NCBI GenBank assembly: GCA_030686995.1
Contig: CM060709.1
Location: 267,094,057-267,158,056, forward strand
Direction: 5' to 3'
DNA: 64,000 nt
Source: Artemisia argyi
Lineage: Eukaryota > Streptophyta > Magnoliopsida > Asterales > Asteraceae
The notes below the pieces were generated by a model that searched no databases, had not been told where the DNA came from, and was given only the letters and a program-made list of their open reading frames with translations. Below are positions 37,148 to 50,208 of this stretch, one piece after another. The position numbers were made by a program, and so were the translations under genes. How positions within the stretch are numbered: position 1 is the first letter of the stretch; every line of letters begins with the position of its first letter.

Positions 37148-37479
37148 ATCATGGGGCTTTGTGGTCTAGTGGTAGTTGCTTAAGCAATTAAGCGTGCCCA
37201 AGTGAGAGTGGTACCGGGTTGGGTGACCGTCCGGGAAGTCCTCACTAAAGGACCATAAGCTCTAATGATACCAACCAGCTGCCTTAGAAGCTTGGGCCCA
37301 GCCATGTGATGTCTTGACCAACAAAAAAAGGACGCGAGTTCGATTCCGATCCGCAAGCATGGTTGGGTATTGGGTGGAGGTACTTCACCGGCATCAAACC
37401 TTTGTTGGGTAGGGTTGATGGGTACCATTATGGTACACAGGGTTGAGGTGTCCCTGCCAATCTACACTTTTTGACCAAC
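37148..37479 (+). mobile_element. Composite SINE: 5S-like plus tRNA-like parts
   Basis: A 16 bp direct repeat AATGATCATTTTACAT flanks the segment (37132-37147, 37480-37495), which fits target-primed retrotransposition. The head has a tRNA A-box-like TGGTCTAGTGGT (37162-37173). Then comes a block of about 60 bases resembling the middle and 3' part of 5S rRNA (37184-37243). A stretch ending TTGACCAACAAAAAAA (37313-37328) looks like a first tail. The second part begins with a B-box GAGTTCGATTCC (37337-37348) and ends CTTTTTGACCAAC. Both parts end in the same TTGACCAAC motif, which suggests a dimer. RNA polymerase III transcription is expected from the boxes, but is inferred. Confidence 0.7.
37184..37243 (+). 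other. 5S rRNA-like segment inside the SINE
   Basis: It reads TTAAGCGTGCCCAAG then GAGAGTGGTACCGGGTTGGG then TGACC and GGGAAGTCCTC. In plant 5S rRNA the same order is TTAAGCGTGC, GAGAGTAGTACTAGGATGGG, TGACC and GGGAAGTCCTC. The segment covers the part of 5S that contains the internal control region (box A, intermediate element, box C). It is too short and diverged to be a functional 5S gene. Confidence 0.72.
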
Positions 37480-37720
37480 AATGATCATTTTACATTGCTG
37501 AATAGTCAAAAAATACACACAAAAATTAAAATTTGAAAGTTCAGTACACTAACACACAATAAGAAAAAGAAGTTCAGTGCACACAATAACAAAAAGTGGC
37601 AAGTATAATACATTTTCAAGTAATTAACCATTTATTTTCAACAAAACATAAAAAACACGTTCATATAATATTGTTTTCTATTCTCAAGAAATAATGTGGG
37701 TTACAATGGAAATAAGGAAA

Positions 37721-37722
<2 letters not shown>

Positions 37723-37755
<33 letters not shown>
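37723..37755. repeat. (AT)n microsatellite
   Basis: About 33 bases of alternating A/T. Confidence 0.9.
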
Positions 37756-37757
<2 letters not shown>

Positions 37758-38858
37758 TTTCTTGTTAAAACAGGGATGCAAATTTTCTGCTTTGTAGAGA
37801 ATTTGATGTGAAACAATTAATTTGAACGCAATTTTTATTTTCTTTGTTTTTTAATAAAATATTTTATGACAAATAAGAGTGTTTTCTTTTAGCTAAACGC
37901 ACTTTTGTCGTCCAGCACGTGTCCTCTGGATATATAGACCAACAAGCATCAAATATAACCACTTGCCTTCGGCTTTTTGTTGTGACAACATTAAGTAGTC
38001 AGTTCAAGTGTGCATCTCATATTTTCTGATTTGTGTATGAGCTAAACTAATGAACTCATGGGTGATGTTAGGGGTACTCCTATAGGTTAGTGTCACCTCC
38101 CTCACTCACATTTATTCAGTCTGTTAACAGAAAAAGACAAATTTTTTTGGCCCTTTTCTGCTTGGTATTTTCTGTCTTTTATAACTTTTTACTTACCAAA
38201 CTTTATATTTTATGTTCTGTTTATAATAAAACCATTTTTTTTAAAAAAATGACAAAACAAGGGGTGCCAAAATCCAAATAAGGGGGTGTGCAGGGACGAA
38301 TCTATGTAGTATCTATGGGGTCGTGCCCCCAATATCTAGTCGAAAAAGTTGAGATTTTATTATAATTTTATTATTATTATTATTATTTTATTTTGGCATT
38401 TTTTCGAAAGTGCCTCTCATCCAAAACTCAAATTGCCCCCACCCACATACTAAAACCCAACATCCAACACTTTAAAGCATTATAAATTATTCATTTTTAA
38501 GTAAAAATACTCGATTTATCATTATGATATTAGTTTTTTTTTTTTTTCGCATTTTGTTGCTATTGCGGGATAAAAAAAATTTAACCTTCACATCCTATTT
38601 CCCTTGTTCCGCCACCGGGGGCGTGGATAACTTTTGCCTTAACTCATTGATGTTAACTAAATCACCTCAATATAAATTATAAAATAACTGATGAAACTAA
38701 CAATATGTTGAGGGCTTGAGGATTTTCTTGGATCAAATAAAATAAATGCTAGACCAACGTTGGTAACTTGTCATTGTCCTATAGTTTTCAGAAATATAAA
38801 AAACGACTCATCACAATATTGAATTCATATGGCCCTTCTTTTGTCGTGAAACATGGTA

Positions 38859-40299
<1,441 letters not shown>

Positions 40300-43200
40300 T
40301 CAAGAAAATGAGTAAAAGACCTCTGTAAATGGATACATGGACTCCTCACCAAGATCTCTCAATCTAGCAAGCTCAGGCAAAACCACCTTGCCTAGATCTG
40401 GTCTATCTTTCCGTCTAAGTTCAGCACACTGCAATGCTAGTTTAGCAAACCCCAACGCTTCATCTTGAGGCCAGACAGGCACAGACGGGTCTAACATCTC
40501 ACTAAACGTCCCCTTCTCAATAGCCTTTTCAACATGATGACTCAAACCCACTGCTGGTCTGGCTGTAACCATCTGCAACAACATGATCCCTAAAGAATAA
40601 ACATCTGATTTCAGCCCAAGCATCCCCGTCTGTTGATACTCCGGATCAATATAACACATTGTCCCAGCTGCTGATGTCATACGGAACCGAGTCATGTCAT
40701 CGGCTACTGAAGGAGGTAGTAGTCTGGCTAGACCGACATCACTTATCTTGCCTACAAAGTTTTTGTCTAGAAGTATGTTACCAGGCTTTAAGTCACGATG
40801 AACTATAGGTTCGGGTTTGGTCTGATGAAGAAACAAAATGCCAGTAGCAATTTCTGATGCAATCTTGAATCGCATTTGCCATGATAAAGGTGGGGTGTTC
40901 CCTCTTCTATATAGCTGATCTTCCAAGCTGCCATTAGACATGTATTTGTAGACAAGACAACCGTATTCTGGGCAGGCTCCAAGAAGTACTATAATATTTG
41001 GATGCTGCATGCAGCTTAATACTTCTACCTATCATGAACCAATAAAAGACATTCAGCTTGTAAACAAGCTTTTAGAAACAAAAACGGCCGGGTTAGAAAG
41101 TAAATATGTGATCTTACTTCTTAATTAGCCATAACCAGATAATCAGCTGCAACCTGTAATGGTTGTAGGAGAAGTGTTTTGATGTGTTTTTTCTATTTGA
41201 AGTTGTAATAACCAGTTAACAAGCTGTTCGGGTGTTTGGCCAATTTTAATTGAGTTTACTACAGTATATAAAGGGTTATTTCCTTAAAATAACGACGTGC
41301 ATTTTATTTCTATTTCAGTCATTGTACTATGAAGTGACCAAAAAGGACATTCGTGTGAAAAGTGCCGCTCTTATGAAACTGATTATTTAGTGACCAAAAA
41401 GGACATTCGTTTGAAAAGTGCCGCTCTTATGAAACTGATTATTGGACGTCATAATCAGAAGCATATTTTTTTTAAACTAACATTGAAAACTGATTAGAAG
41501 CAACGGCTGATATTCTATTTGGATCATTACCTCTTTCTGAAACTGTGATCTTCCTTGCACAGCATCTGGACGTAAAACCTTAATCGCAACAGTTGTATTG
41601 CTAAGCCTGCCTTTATAAACAGGACCATAACCCCCTTCCCCAATCTTTCTAGATTGTGAAAAATACTCGGTAGCCTCTTCGATCTCATCAATCGTGTATC
41701 TGTGGTAGTTAAATTGGTTTGGATCGTCCTCTGTGCCAAGTGCTTTCATTTCAGCAGCTACTCGTTTATATGATGCAAGTTCTGCTATTCTCTTTGACGC
41801 TTCGGCTTTTTCTATGGCTGCCTGATTCCTTTTCTTTTCTTTTTCTGTCACCTCCCTTGTCTCTTCATCCATTCTTTTTTGTTCTTCTATACGCCATCGT
41901 TCGAGTTCTCCTGCCTATTGTGAATATGTCATTTGCATTAATCAGATTACAAAATTAATTGACATGTTGAACTAGAAAGTCCTAGGTAGCATACTTCAGT
42001 TTGATTAAAAAAAGGTAACATGTTTTATTTACACAAAAAATGGTATATAACTTTCTAAAGCTTTTAGTATGTCATGTCCGTGGTCATAACAAGTCAACAT
42101 GATCAAAGTTAGTAAAGTCAACATACTAAAGGCAGCATGATGAAAGTTACATTTTAAGCCACCTTTTGTTTTGCGGTAAGCGCATCTTTGCAGGCGGAGC
42201 TATATAAATCCACTTTTCTCATGAGGTCCATCTTTAGCCTTTTCATTTCACTGTCGGACTCGTCCTGTATGGACAATAATGGTTTCATTATCATTCACTT
42301 GTAGTATGTGCTGCAATATGTATTTTAAGAAGTTGAAGACTAGTATGATCTATAGTAGACTAATTGTTCGAATTTGTTAGAAATGAAATCGGCAAAATGG
42401 TAATGTGTGTAAGCTATCAACTTAAGTCCGCCGCAAACACAATTTAGGAGGTTTTATGCAATACAAACATACTTTTTATGAGTTCTGATTTTTGATCTTT
42501 GTAATTAATTCATTCTACACGATTCTTATGCAGTTAACTTATTGTATTTAACCTATGTTGAAAACTTAAAAAGTTAAATCACTGAGATGGGATTGTTTAC
42601 CACAAATTGTGAACCTTTGCTCTCCCTAGGAGAAGATGATAATTCATCGAGACATTGATCTAAACTGTTCGACATACGAACTGTGCCCAAGTCCAAGTCA
42701 TTGTACAAAGAAACAGACATCGGATCAGTGCTGTGCCTTCCAGAACTTACAAAAGATATATCAGTCTCGCTTTCTGGAAGCTCCCCAAGTAACACCAATT
42801 TTGCATTTTCTGCTCTTCCGGGTCTAGTAAACGGCGATCTGGTATATCCAATATTAGTTCAGGAATAATTCTTAGACACACATCCGTTCCATAATCAACT
42901 TCCAGAAAACTTACTTACTTGAACGATTCAAGCTCTTCAAGTACTGGACGTGGTGGCTTCTCCGGTATCTTTTCTGATGCTGCCAACACGTTTTCTGTCA
43001 CGTGCAAGAAAAATTAACATATAAAATTGAGTCAGAATGATTAAAGTAACAATTTCAACCCATTTATATATGAATGATTTTTCGACTTTTCTAAAAAAAT
43101 ATGGTGATTTGGAGTTCTGTTTTATGGGTTTGGGTGAAAATTCGAATGTATGAAAGTTGCTCAAAGTCATTTTTTTTTTTTTACCTGGGTTCCGACTCGA

Positions 43201-44873
43201 CATTGCGAGCCGACTAATCCCAGGACGACTACCCTTTTAGATAGCCCGGAGTCATCGCAGGTGAACTCCCCAAAGTTTGAACCTGGGACCTCCAGGGACT
43301 TTAACCACTTAGGAGACCAAATCCAAACCACTGGCCACTGGGTCACCCCTTTAACCACTTAGGAGACCAAATCAAAGTCTAATTTGAATGTATACAAGGG
43401 GTGAAAAATCCAAACACGACACAGAAATAATGGGTTAGGGTCAACCTGCCAACCTATTTATAGTTCAAAGACATATTGTAGTCAACTCATGGCTAAAGGT
43501 CACTGAAATGAAACAAGTGCTCATTGCCTGGGGCTAGGTCCTTGGTGAAGGGTCAGTTAGCACCCAATATAGGGTGCACGGGGTCAGTGTTTCCCTGCCG
43601 TTTTAAGCCTTTCAGTAAAAATAAATAACATACCTATAGATTGAGAACTACTCCTGGCAGATGCAACTGATACGATTCTGTCAGTGGTGGCAGCAATGGC
43701 GGCATCAGCAGCAGTGGATTGCTCCCGGATGCGATCATGCAACGGAGAAACAAATGGAGCAGGCTTGACAGATTTCTTTGCACTTGATATCTTTCCTTTG
43801 GAGATGACATAGATAGTGCAGAAATCCGGGGCTGCCTTCATGATATTGCTGGGAACATCAGAAGTCTTTGATCTTCCATGGAAACCAAATACAATCGATT
43901 AGTCAGAACATCCATTTCTTGTAAAATGTAGGAAACTGATGCATATAGAAGAATATTGCCACCTGATGAAACCATTTCGTGAGGATGCGCCTAGCACTAG
44001 GAACTCTATTGCAGCTTGAGAAGCGTATTCTGCTAATGCTTTTGCTATGTTGGTATCTTCCAGTATAATCTCAATGCATCGTACCTGCAACCAGAAAAAA
44101 GATTGAGTCATGCAACATTAGAAATAGCAAACTGGACGGATTGGCTGATGGGTCAGAATGTGTTTGAGTCAAAAGACGTGACATTTTTGCGAGTTGAAAC
44201 GGGTCAAGACGGGTTGGGTTGACCCAATAACCTTCTTGCCTATGTTTTTAATCTCTTATTATTAATTTGTGTGAATACAAATAATGTAAGCTAAATCGAA
44301 CCATTCACATGGGTTGAAATGGCAACCTCTGTGTAACAGATACAAAAGAATGAGAGATAGAAGTTAGAAAGACAAACTTAATAAATGTTTCTCATTCTTC
44401 TATCAAAAAATACAGAAAGATGCGTACATGTTTACGCATACAAAAGCAACGGAAAGAAATGAGCAAGTCTTTGATGTACTTTTCCTTATTTACCCCATTA
44501 GGCCCTGCCCCTGCATCCAAAAAACTTGATCAACCTCATGTCCTAGTCCATAAGAATTTCATCATTTTTCAAGCATAGATGAAAACTTATTGCATTTTTT
44601 AGGTAATAAACGGGAATTAGGCATTGTGCAGAAATTCATAATGCAAGTGGGAGAAAAGTTGCCTGTGGCGGACGTTTTGTTATAAACATAAATGAGGACA
44701 ATGGTTTGGTCACGGGCAAGAAGTTGTTCAATAGCCCATTTGAGAGCATGTTGGCTATTTTTATCCTTGTCGATAGCTACCGCCACAATAGAGTTTCCCT
44801 TGCGTTGATCTCTACCTCCCACCGTGAGGCCAATGTCGCTATAATAGCTACTACTACTCTTAGAATGCCACAT
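40300..44873 (-). CDS. Usp-domain protein kinase (U-box kinase-like, no U-box)
   Basis: Nine exons join in phase: 44873-44663, 44510-44428, 44084-43963, 43872-43634, 42994-42919, 42838-42601, 42264-42163, 41914-41531 and 41028-40300. They total 2184 bases, 727 residues. Start ATG 44873 (MWHSKSSSSYYSD). Residues about 27-135 form a universal-stress/adenine-nucleotide hydrolase-like fold (SIVAVAIDKDKNSQHALKWA; LVLGASSRNGF). A linker and a charged coiled coil (about 324-417) follow, then a Ser/Thr kinase. The kinase has glycine loop GEGGYGPVYKG (about 449-459), Lys in VAIK (about 469), HRDLKPGN (Asp about 564) and YIDPEYQ. The usual DFG is DVG (about 582), as I recall for this family. No U-box follows; the protein ends EVFYSFS. 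It belongs with the plant Usp-kinases related to U-box E3/kinases, predicted cytoplasmic signalling proteins whose substrates I cannot name. Intron 1 would use a GC donor. Confidence 0.88.
41333..41443. repeat. 56 bp tandem duplication in intron 8
   Basis: AGTGACCAAAAAGGACATTC... is present twice with period 56 and one visible base difference. It lies in the kinase gene intron between 41531 and 41028. Confidence 0.85.
43169..43371 (-). mobile_element. tRNA-derived SINE in intron 4 of the kinase gene
   Basis: On the minus strand it runs from a head with GGGGTGACCCAGTGG through a B-box-like GGTTCAAACTT (43273-43283) to ...GAACCCAGGT plus a run of A. It is flanked by TCAAAGTC (43161-43168 and 43372-43379). 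The head (GATTTGGTCTCCTAAGTGG ...) is duplicated in tandem with period about 52 (plus strand about 43299-43323 and 43351-43374). The SINE lies in the same orientation as the gene. Confidence 0.75.
43520..43606 (+). mobile_element. Possible SINE 3' fragment in intron 4
   Basis: The order ...GGTGAAGGGTC ... ACCCAATATAGGGTGCAC ... TCCCTGCCGTTTTA resembles the tail part of the composite SINE at 37148-37479 (...GGTTGAGGTGTCCCTGCC). No flanking duplication is visible, so only a diverged fragment is claimed. Confidence 0.35.
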
Positions 44874-46106
44874 TCTCTATGTCATTCTTGTCCTTTTCAT
44901 CTTCTTGTTCTTCTAATTGGATCTCACAAAAAAACCATTTCCATTGTTTTTCCTTTGTCTTTCTCTATTGGAATTCATGCCTTGTCTTTATTTTGTTAAA
45001 TCTTAATGGTTTTGTTTTTCTTTAGCTTTGGCAAAAAAAAATTAAAAATAAATAAAAATTAGTGGCTGATATTTTGATGCAACTTAAAAAAAGGGTTAGA
45101 AACATATATATTTTCTCTCCATTATTTCTGGTCAAGGTGAATCACACCTTAAACATTCTCTATAAAAATCTTTAAAATATACTAAATCTTTGGACCTGAT
45201 ACAATGGTTTAGGCTATATCTGCACCAGATACAAATCTGCCCATTCTTCAGATTTATTATGCATGTTCATGGCTGAGATCGAAACTCTTAAGTATTTTAT
45301 AGACATAGAGTGGGTTATATTCCGTGCCTCGGTTGTTAGGAGATCATGCACGAACGCTCAAAACTACTTATCTGCTTCAAACAACGCGATAAGCCGGCTA
45401 TACATATTTATAGGAAACACACTCCAAACTTTTAATCCGGAAAGAAGGAATTGATACACATTACATGAGTCTAGTAAGAAAGTCTCAAATGATCATTCGA
45501 GCAAGTACTAGATGTAGAAAGTTAATGTTGTTTAATGCAACCTCATTTAACCCATTGTCCATCAGTTACATCCATATCATTAATAAAAGATTAAATGTCT
45601 AGCTTAAAGATTTTTTATATGTATAGTGTTCAATTTCATCACATGTTTATCGAGATGGTTTGATAAGACAGCTGGATATAATTGAAGATTTGGATGTACT
45701 GTAAAATTTTAAGATATGATTTAACTTATAATACACGTTCATTACTTACCTCTACCTAAATGAATTATCGAACCCCATCCAACCTGCTAATTGGCAAAAA
45801 AGAGTGATACTTTGTCAACGTCGAAAGTAGGAACCATTTGTCATACATATTTTCTTGAATTGTTGCCTACCACGACTTAACCAAAATAAACATGATGCCC
45901 TTGATACTCCACGTAAGCATGTTACCCAGCGGTTCTTATTGGTCCACGTGGCTTTTAGTTAGCCTGATTATACTTGTTGTTCCATAAAAAATGTCTATTT
46001 ACCAATAGGATATCAATAAAAATGTATGTTTTAAAAATGCACCTAGTTCTAGAAATATGTATTGACTATACTTTTTATCAATTAAAATGTCAATTTTACT
46101 AACTAA
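44874..46106. other. 5' upstream region of the kinase gene
   Basis: The minus-strand promoter should lie here, but no convincing TATA box or motif cluster is seen near 44900-45050. Nothing else is recognised up to 46106. Confidence 0.5.
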
Positions 46107-46255
46107 AAGTCTTTATTCTAGTTTTTTTTTGAACGAGAAAAGTTCTTTTGTGAACTAGTTTTTTTTACATACCAAAGGACAAATCCTCACCATCCATTTA
46201 GTTTGATCTAATGGTGGGGATTAACCTAAGATTAAACATGAAAACCTAAGTCCAT

Positions 46256-46295
<40 letters not shown>

Positions 46296-46360
46296 CTTTC
46301 TTTATTTCTTTTTTTTTTTTTTTGCTCTTTTTTTCAATTAATGTTACACCTTCAATTCAC

Positions 46361-46402
<42 letters not shown>

Positions 46403-46429
46403 AAGTCAAGCTTTTCTTTTTTAAATAAA

Positions 46430-47390
46430 TTCACGATTTTTTCTCATTTTATTACGTTTTCGTCTGTTTTTGTCTGTTTTCACATGATTATATTTTTGTC
46501 TGTTTTCAGACGTTTTTTTACCGTTTTTATACGTTTTCGTCCGTTTTTTTATGTTTTCGTCTGTTTCAGACGTTTTTGTTCGTTATTATACGTTTTCGTC
46601 TGTTTTCAGACGTTTTTATCCGTTTTCGTCAGTTTTTATATGTTTGCAGACATTTTTGTCCATTTTCATACGTTTTCATCCGTTTTTTATACGTTTTTGT
46701 CTGTTTTCATACGTTTATATACGTTTTCGTCCGTTTTTATATGTATTCATCCGTTTTTACACGATTTTATCCGTTTTTATACGTTTTCGTCCGGTTTCAT
46801 ATGTTTACATATGTTTCCGTCCAATTTCATACGTTTTCCTCCATTATTTTATGTTTTCGTCCGTTTTTAGACGTTTTCGTCTTTTTTCCTACATATTCGT
46901 CTGTTTTCTTACATTTTCATTCATTTTCATAGGTTTTCATCCGTTTTTCAATTTTTTTGGCCAATTTTAGACGTTTTCATACGTTTCTGAATATCACAAG
47001 TGATATTCGGTGATACTCATACGTTTTTGTCTGTTTTCATCCATTTTTTTACATTTTTGTCTGTTTTCTAACGTTTTCGTCTATTTTCATACGTTTTCAT
47101 CAATTTTTTACATTATCGTCTGTTTTCAGACGTTTTCGTCTGTTTTTATATGCTTTCATCCATTTTTATCTGTTTTCATACGTTTATAAAAATTTTCGTC
47201 CGTTTTTATGTATTTTTGTCTGTTTTCAGACGCTTTCGTCTGTTTTCATACCTTTCAGCAGTTTTTATACGTTTTCGTCCGTTTTCATCAATTTTTCATA
47301 CGTTTTTGTCCCTTTCCAGGCGTGTTTTTACGCTTTCATACGTATTCGATCGTTTTCATATGTTTTCGTCCGTTTTCATACGTTTCTGAA
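46430..47390 (+). repeat. Minisatellite, about 20 bp unit of TTTTCGTCCGTTTTCATACG type
   Basis: Some 40-45 degenerate units occur in tandem, with CG steps conserved (CGTCYGTTTTYA, TACGTTTT). The unit has no stop codon in several frames, so open frames of 182, 139 and 118 codons appear in all three plus frames. They are Phe/Val/Arg-rich artefacts. Confidence 0.9.
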
Positions 47391-48510
47391 TATCACAATT
47401 GATATTCTTAATATCACAAGTGATTTTCTTTGATATTCAAAATATCACTTGTGATATTAATAATATCAATTGTGATATTCAGAAACGTATGAAAACGAAA
47501 GAAAACGTATGAAAACGAACAAAAACAAAAGAAAACGTAAGAAAGTGAAAAAAACGTGAATTAAAAAAAATGTGAAAATCACTTATAATATTCTGAATAA
47601 CACTTGTAATTTTCGGAATATCACTTTTGATATTCAGAATATCACTTGTGATTTTCACGTTACAAAACATTAGTTGAACATCACTTGTGATATTCGGAAT
47701 ATCACTTGTGATATTCAGAATATCACTTGTGATTTTCTGAATATCACTTGTGTTTTTCTGAATATCACAAGTGATTTTCAACTAATGTTTTGTAACATGA
47801 AAATCACAAGTGATAATCTGAATATCACAAGTGATATTCAGAAAATTACAAGTGATATTCATGTTACAAAACGTTAGTTGAAAATCACATGTGATATTTT
47901 AGAATATCACTTGTGATTTTCATGTTACAAAATATTAGTTGAAAATCACTTGTGATATTCGGAATATCACTTGTAATATTTTAGAATATTACTTGTGATT
48001 TTCTGAATATCACTTGTGAATTTCATGTTACAGAACAATTGTTGAAAATCACTTGTGATATTCAGAATATCACTTGTGATATTCAGTGATATTCAGAGTG
48101 ATATTCAAAATATCACTTTTGAAAAAACGTGAATTAAAAAAAGCGTGAAATCACTTGTAATATTCTGAATATCACTTGTGATTTATATTCAGAATATCAC
48201 TTTTGATATTCAGAATATCACTTGCGATATTCTGAATATCACTTGCGATTTTCATGTCACAGAACATTTGTTGAAAATCACTTGTGATATTCAGAATATC
48301 ACTTGCGATATTCAGATATCACTTGCAATATTTTGAATATCACTTGCGATATTCTGAATATCACTTGTGATTTTCATGTTACAAAATTTTAAAAATTACT
48401 TGTGATATTCAGAATATCGCGAGTGATATTCAATATCACTCACGATATTCTGAATATCACAAGTGATATTCTGATAATCACAGTATATCACTTGTGATAT
48501 TCAGAAAGGT
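47391..48510. repeat. Array of AATATCACTTGTGATATT palindromes
   Basis: Dozens of copies of the near-palindromic unit AATATCACTTGTGATATTC occur, spaced about 20-25 bases. They are broken up at intervals by a second motif, CATGTTACAAAAC(A/G)TTAGTTGAAA, present about seven times. One copy of that motif is inverted (about 47775-47805). The centre at 47390-47490 is itself a foldback. Confidence 0.9.
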
Positions 48511-49130
48511 ATGAAAACGTTTGAAAACATTTAAAAACGAACTAAAGTGAATGAAAACGGACGAAAACGTATAAAAACGGACGAAAATGAATGAAAACAG
48601 ATTGAAACCATATGAAAACGTATAAAAATGGACGAAAACGTATAAAAATGGATGAAAACGTATGAAAACGGATGAAAACGGACGAAAACGTATGAAAATA
48701 GACAAAAACGTAAGAAAACGGACGAATATATATGAAAACGGACGAAAACGTATGAAAACGGGCGAAAACGTATGAAAAAAATTAAAAAACAGATGAAAAC
48801 GTAAGAAAATGGACGAATATATATATGAAAACGGACGAAAACGTATGAAAACGTGCGAAAACGTAAGAAAACAGACGAAAACGTATGAAAAAAATTCAAA
48901 AACAGATGAAAACGTAAGAAAACGGACGAAAACGTATTAAAATGGACGAAACGTATGAAAACGGGTGAAAACGTAAGAAAATAAACGAAAATGTATGAAA
49001 ACGAGCGAAAACGTAAAAAAACAAACAAAAACGTATGAAATCGAACGAAAATGTATGAAAACGAACGAAAACTGACGAAAACTGACGAAAACCGACGAAT
49101 ATGTATGAAAAACGAAAAAAACGTAAAAAA
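48505..49130 (-). repeat. Inverted copy of the CGTCCG minisatellite
   Basis: Units of the form CGTATGAAAACGGACGAAAA are the reverse complement of the array at 46430-47390. The right side (49130-49280) decays into A-rich sequence. Confidence 0.9.
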
Positions 49131-49586
49131 AAAATGAATTATAGAAAAAACGTGAAGTTAGAAAAAAAAATGAATTATAGAAAAAACGTGATGTTAGAAA
49201 AAAAAAAGAAAAAAAAGAATAAAAAAAGAAAGAAAAGTAAAAAGGAAAAAAAATGAATAAATAAGATAGACAAAAAAGACAAGAAAAAAAACATGGACTT
49301 AGGTTGTCTTATTAAATCTTAGGTTAATCCCCATCATTAGATCAAACTAGATGGATGGTGGGGATTTGTCCCTTAGTTTGTAACAAAAACTTAGTATGTA
49401 AAATAACTCACCTCTTGAACATAAGTCTTTATTCTAGTGAATACTTATTTTAGAACAATCAAAATAGAAATTTAAGCATTTATTTTAAGATGAAAGAGAG
49501 TATTATGTTAATTTTGTTATTAAATTTGTGTGACATGATTTGTTGTTTTGTGAAAAGTGAATCCTTATCATGCAATTAACATGCAC

Positions 49587-49903
49587 TAAGGGTGAGCATC
49601 GGGTAAATACCGACCCGTCCAGACAGAATCGAGAAATCCTGAAACCGAATTTTGGGGAAAACCTAAACCGAATACTGAACCAAAATAACTCGGTTTTACT
49701 CGGTTCGGTTCCGGACGAGTCGGTTTCGATCGGTTTTGGTTATTTTTTTCAGTTTTTGGCCCAAATTGACCCGAACCGAGAAATCCCGAAACTGAATTCG
49801 GGGAAAACCCAAACCGAATCCCGAACCGAGTATGGTCGGTTCGGTTTCGGTTCACTCGGTTTCGGTCATATCACTCGGTTTCGGTCGGTTTTGCTCACCC
49901 CTA
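49587..49903. mobile_element. hAT MITE, 317 bp
   Basis: The ends are TAAGGGTGAGCA and TGCTCACCCCTA (one mismatch), with a perfect 8 bp duplication ACATGCAC (49579-49586, 49904-49911). The interior is a set of short repeats around CGGTTCGGTT and CCCGAACCGA. A block beginning ACCGAGAAATCC/CGAGAAATCCCG is present twice. Confidence 0.92.
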
Positions 49904-50208
49904 ACATGCACTACTTATGCGCAATTTTCTTAAAGAACATTCTTCTAATTGCAAGATGTTTCTTCATAGCTAACGAGATTCTAAAAATCATAGAATTAAT
50001 TATCAAAAGATGGTTGCATTCGCGAACAAAACTGATGCTTTAGTGAAATAGAAAAATGACCAAGACACATAACCTATAACTAAGTTCATTTCTAACAATT
50101 GTCAATATTTTATTAGTTTGTAAAAAGTTAAAGTCACTTATCTACAACAAGTAAAATGGAATCAAGCAAATGTAGACATAAAATTAAACATGTTTTTAAA
50201 ACTTCTAA

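Larger units (their letters stand above)
36977..37629. mobile_element. Palindromic MITE split by a SINE
   Basis: The left arm GGGTTAATTGCTTGAAAATG (36977 on) and the right arm CATTTTCAAGTAATTAACC are inverted, and similarity continues inward through CACTTTTTGTTATTGTG and TTTTGAAGGG-like motifs. The flanks ATTTAATTTT and ATTTATTTT are a possible imperfect Mutator-type duplication. Without the SINE the element is about 300 bp. Confidence 0.65.
46107..49438. mobile_element. Large palindromic repeat element with 16 bp flanking duplication
   Basis: The 16-mer AAGTCTTTATTCTAGT is present at 46107-46122 and 49423-49438, bracketing the element. Inside it, 46167-46253 is inverted relative to about 49280-49400 (GGACAAATCC, CACCATCCAT, TTTGATCTAATG and GGGGATTAACCTAAGA are shared). 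Between these arms lie long T/A runs and a plus-oriented minisatellite (46430-47390). A palindromic ATCACTTGTGAT array (47390-48510) and the same minisatellite inverted (48505-49130) follow, so the whole is roughly palindromic. No real gene is present. Terminal inverted repeats suggest a foldback or Mutator-like DNA transposon. The long direct duplication next to a T-run (46122-46130) would instead fit retroposition. I leave the class open. Confidence 0.7.

Noticed and set aside
37132..37495. A functional 5S rRNA gene or tRNA gene
   Set aside because: Only part of 5S is present and diverged, and no tRNA cloverleaf can be drawn; SINE features explain it better.
46322..46970. Open frames of 182, 139 and 118 codons, Phe/Val/Arg-rich
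   Set aside because: They lie in a 20 bp minisatellite lacking stop codons and are open in all three plus frames; repeat artefacts.
46430..48510. Regularly spaced repeats resembling a CRISPR array
   Set aside because: No unique spacers of constant size, degenerate tandem units, and a plant nuclear context.
48478..49028. Minus-strand frames of 165 and 75 codons of the same composition
   Set aside because: Inverted copy of the same minisatellite.
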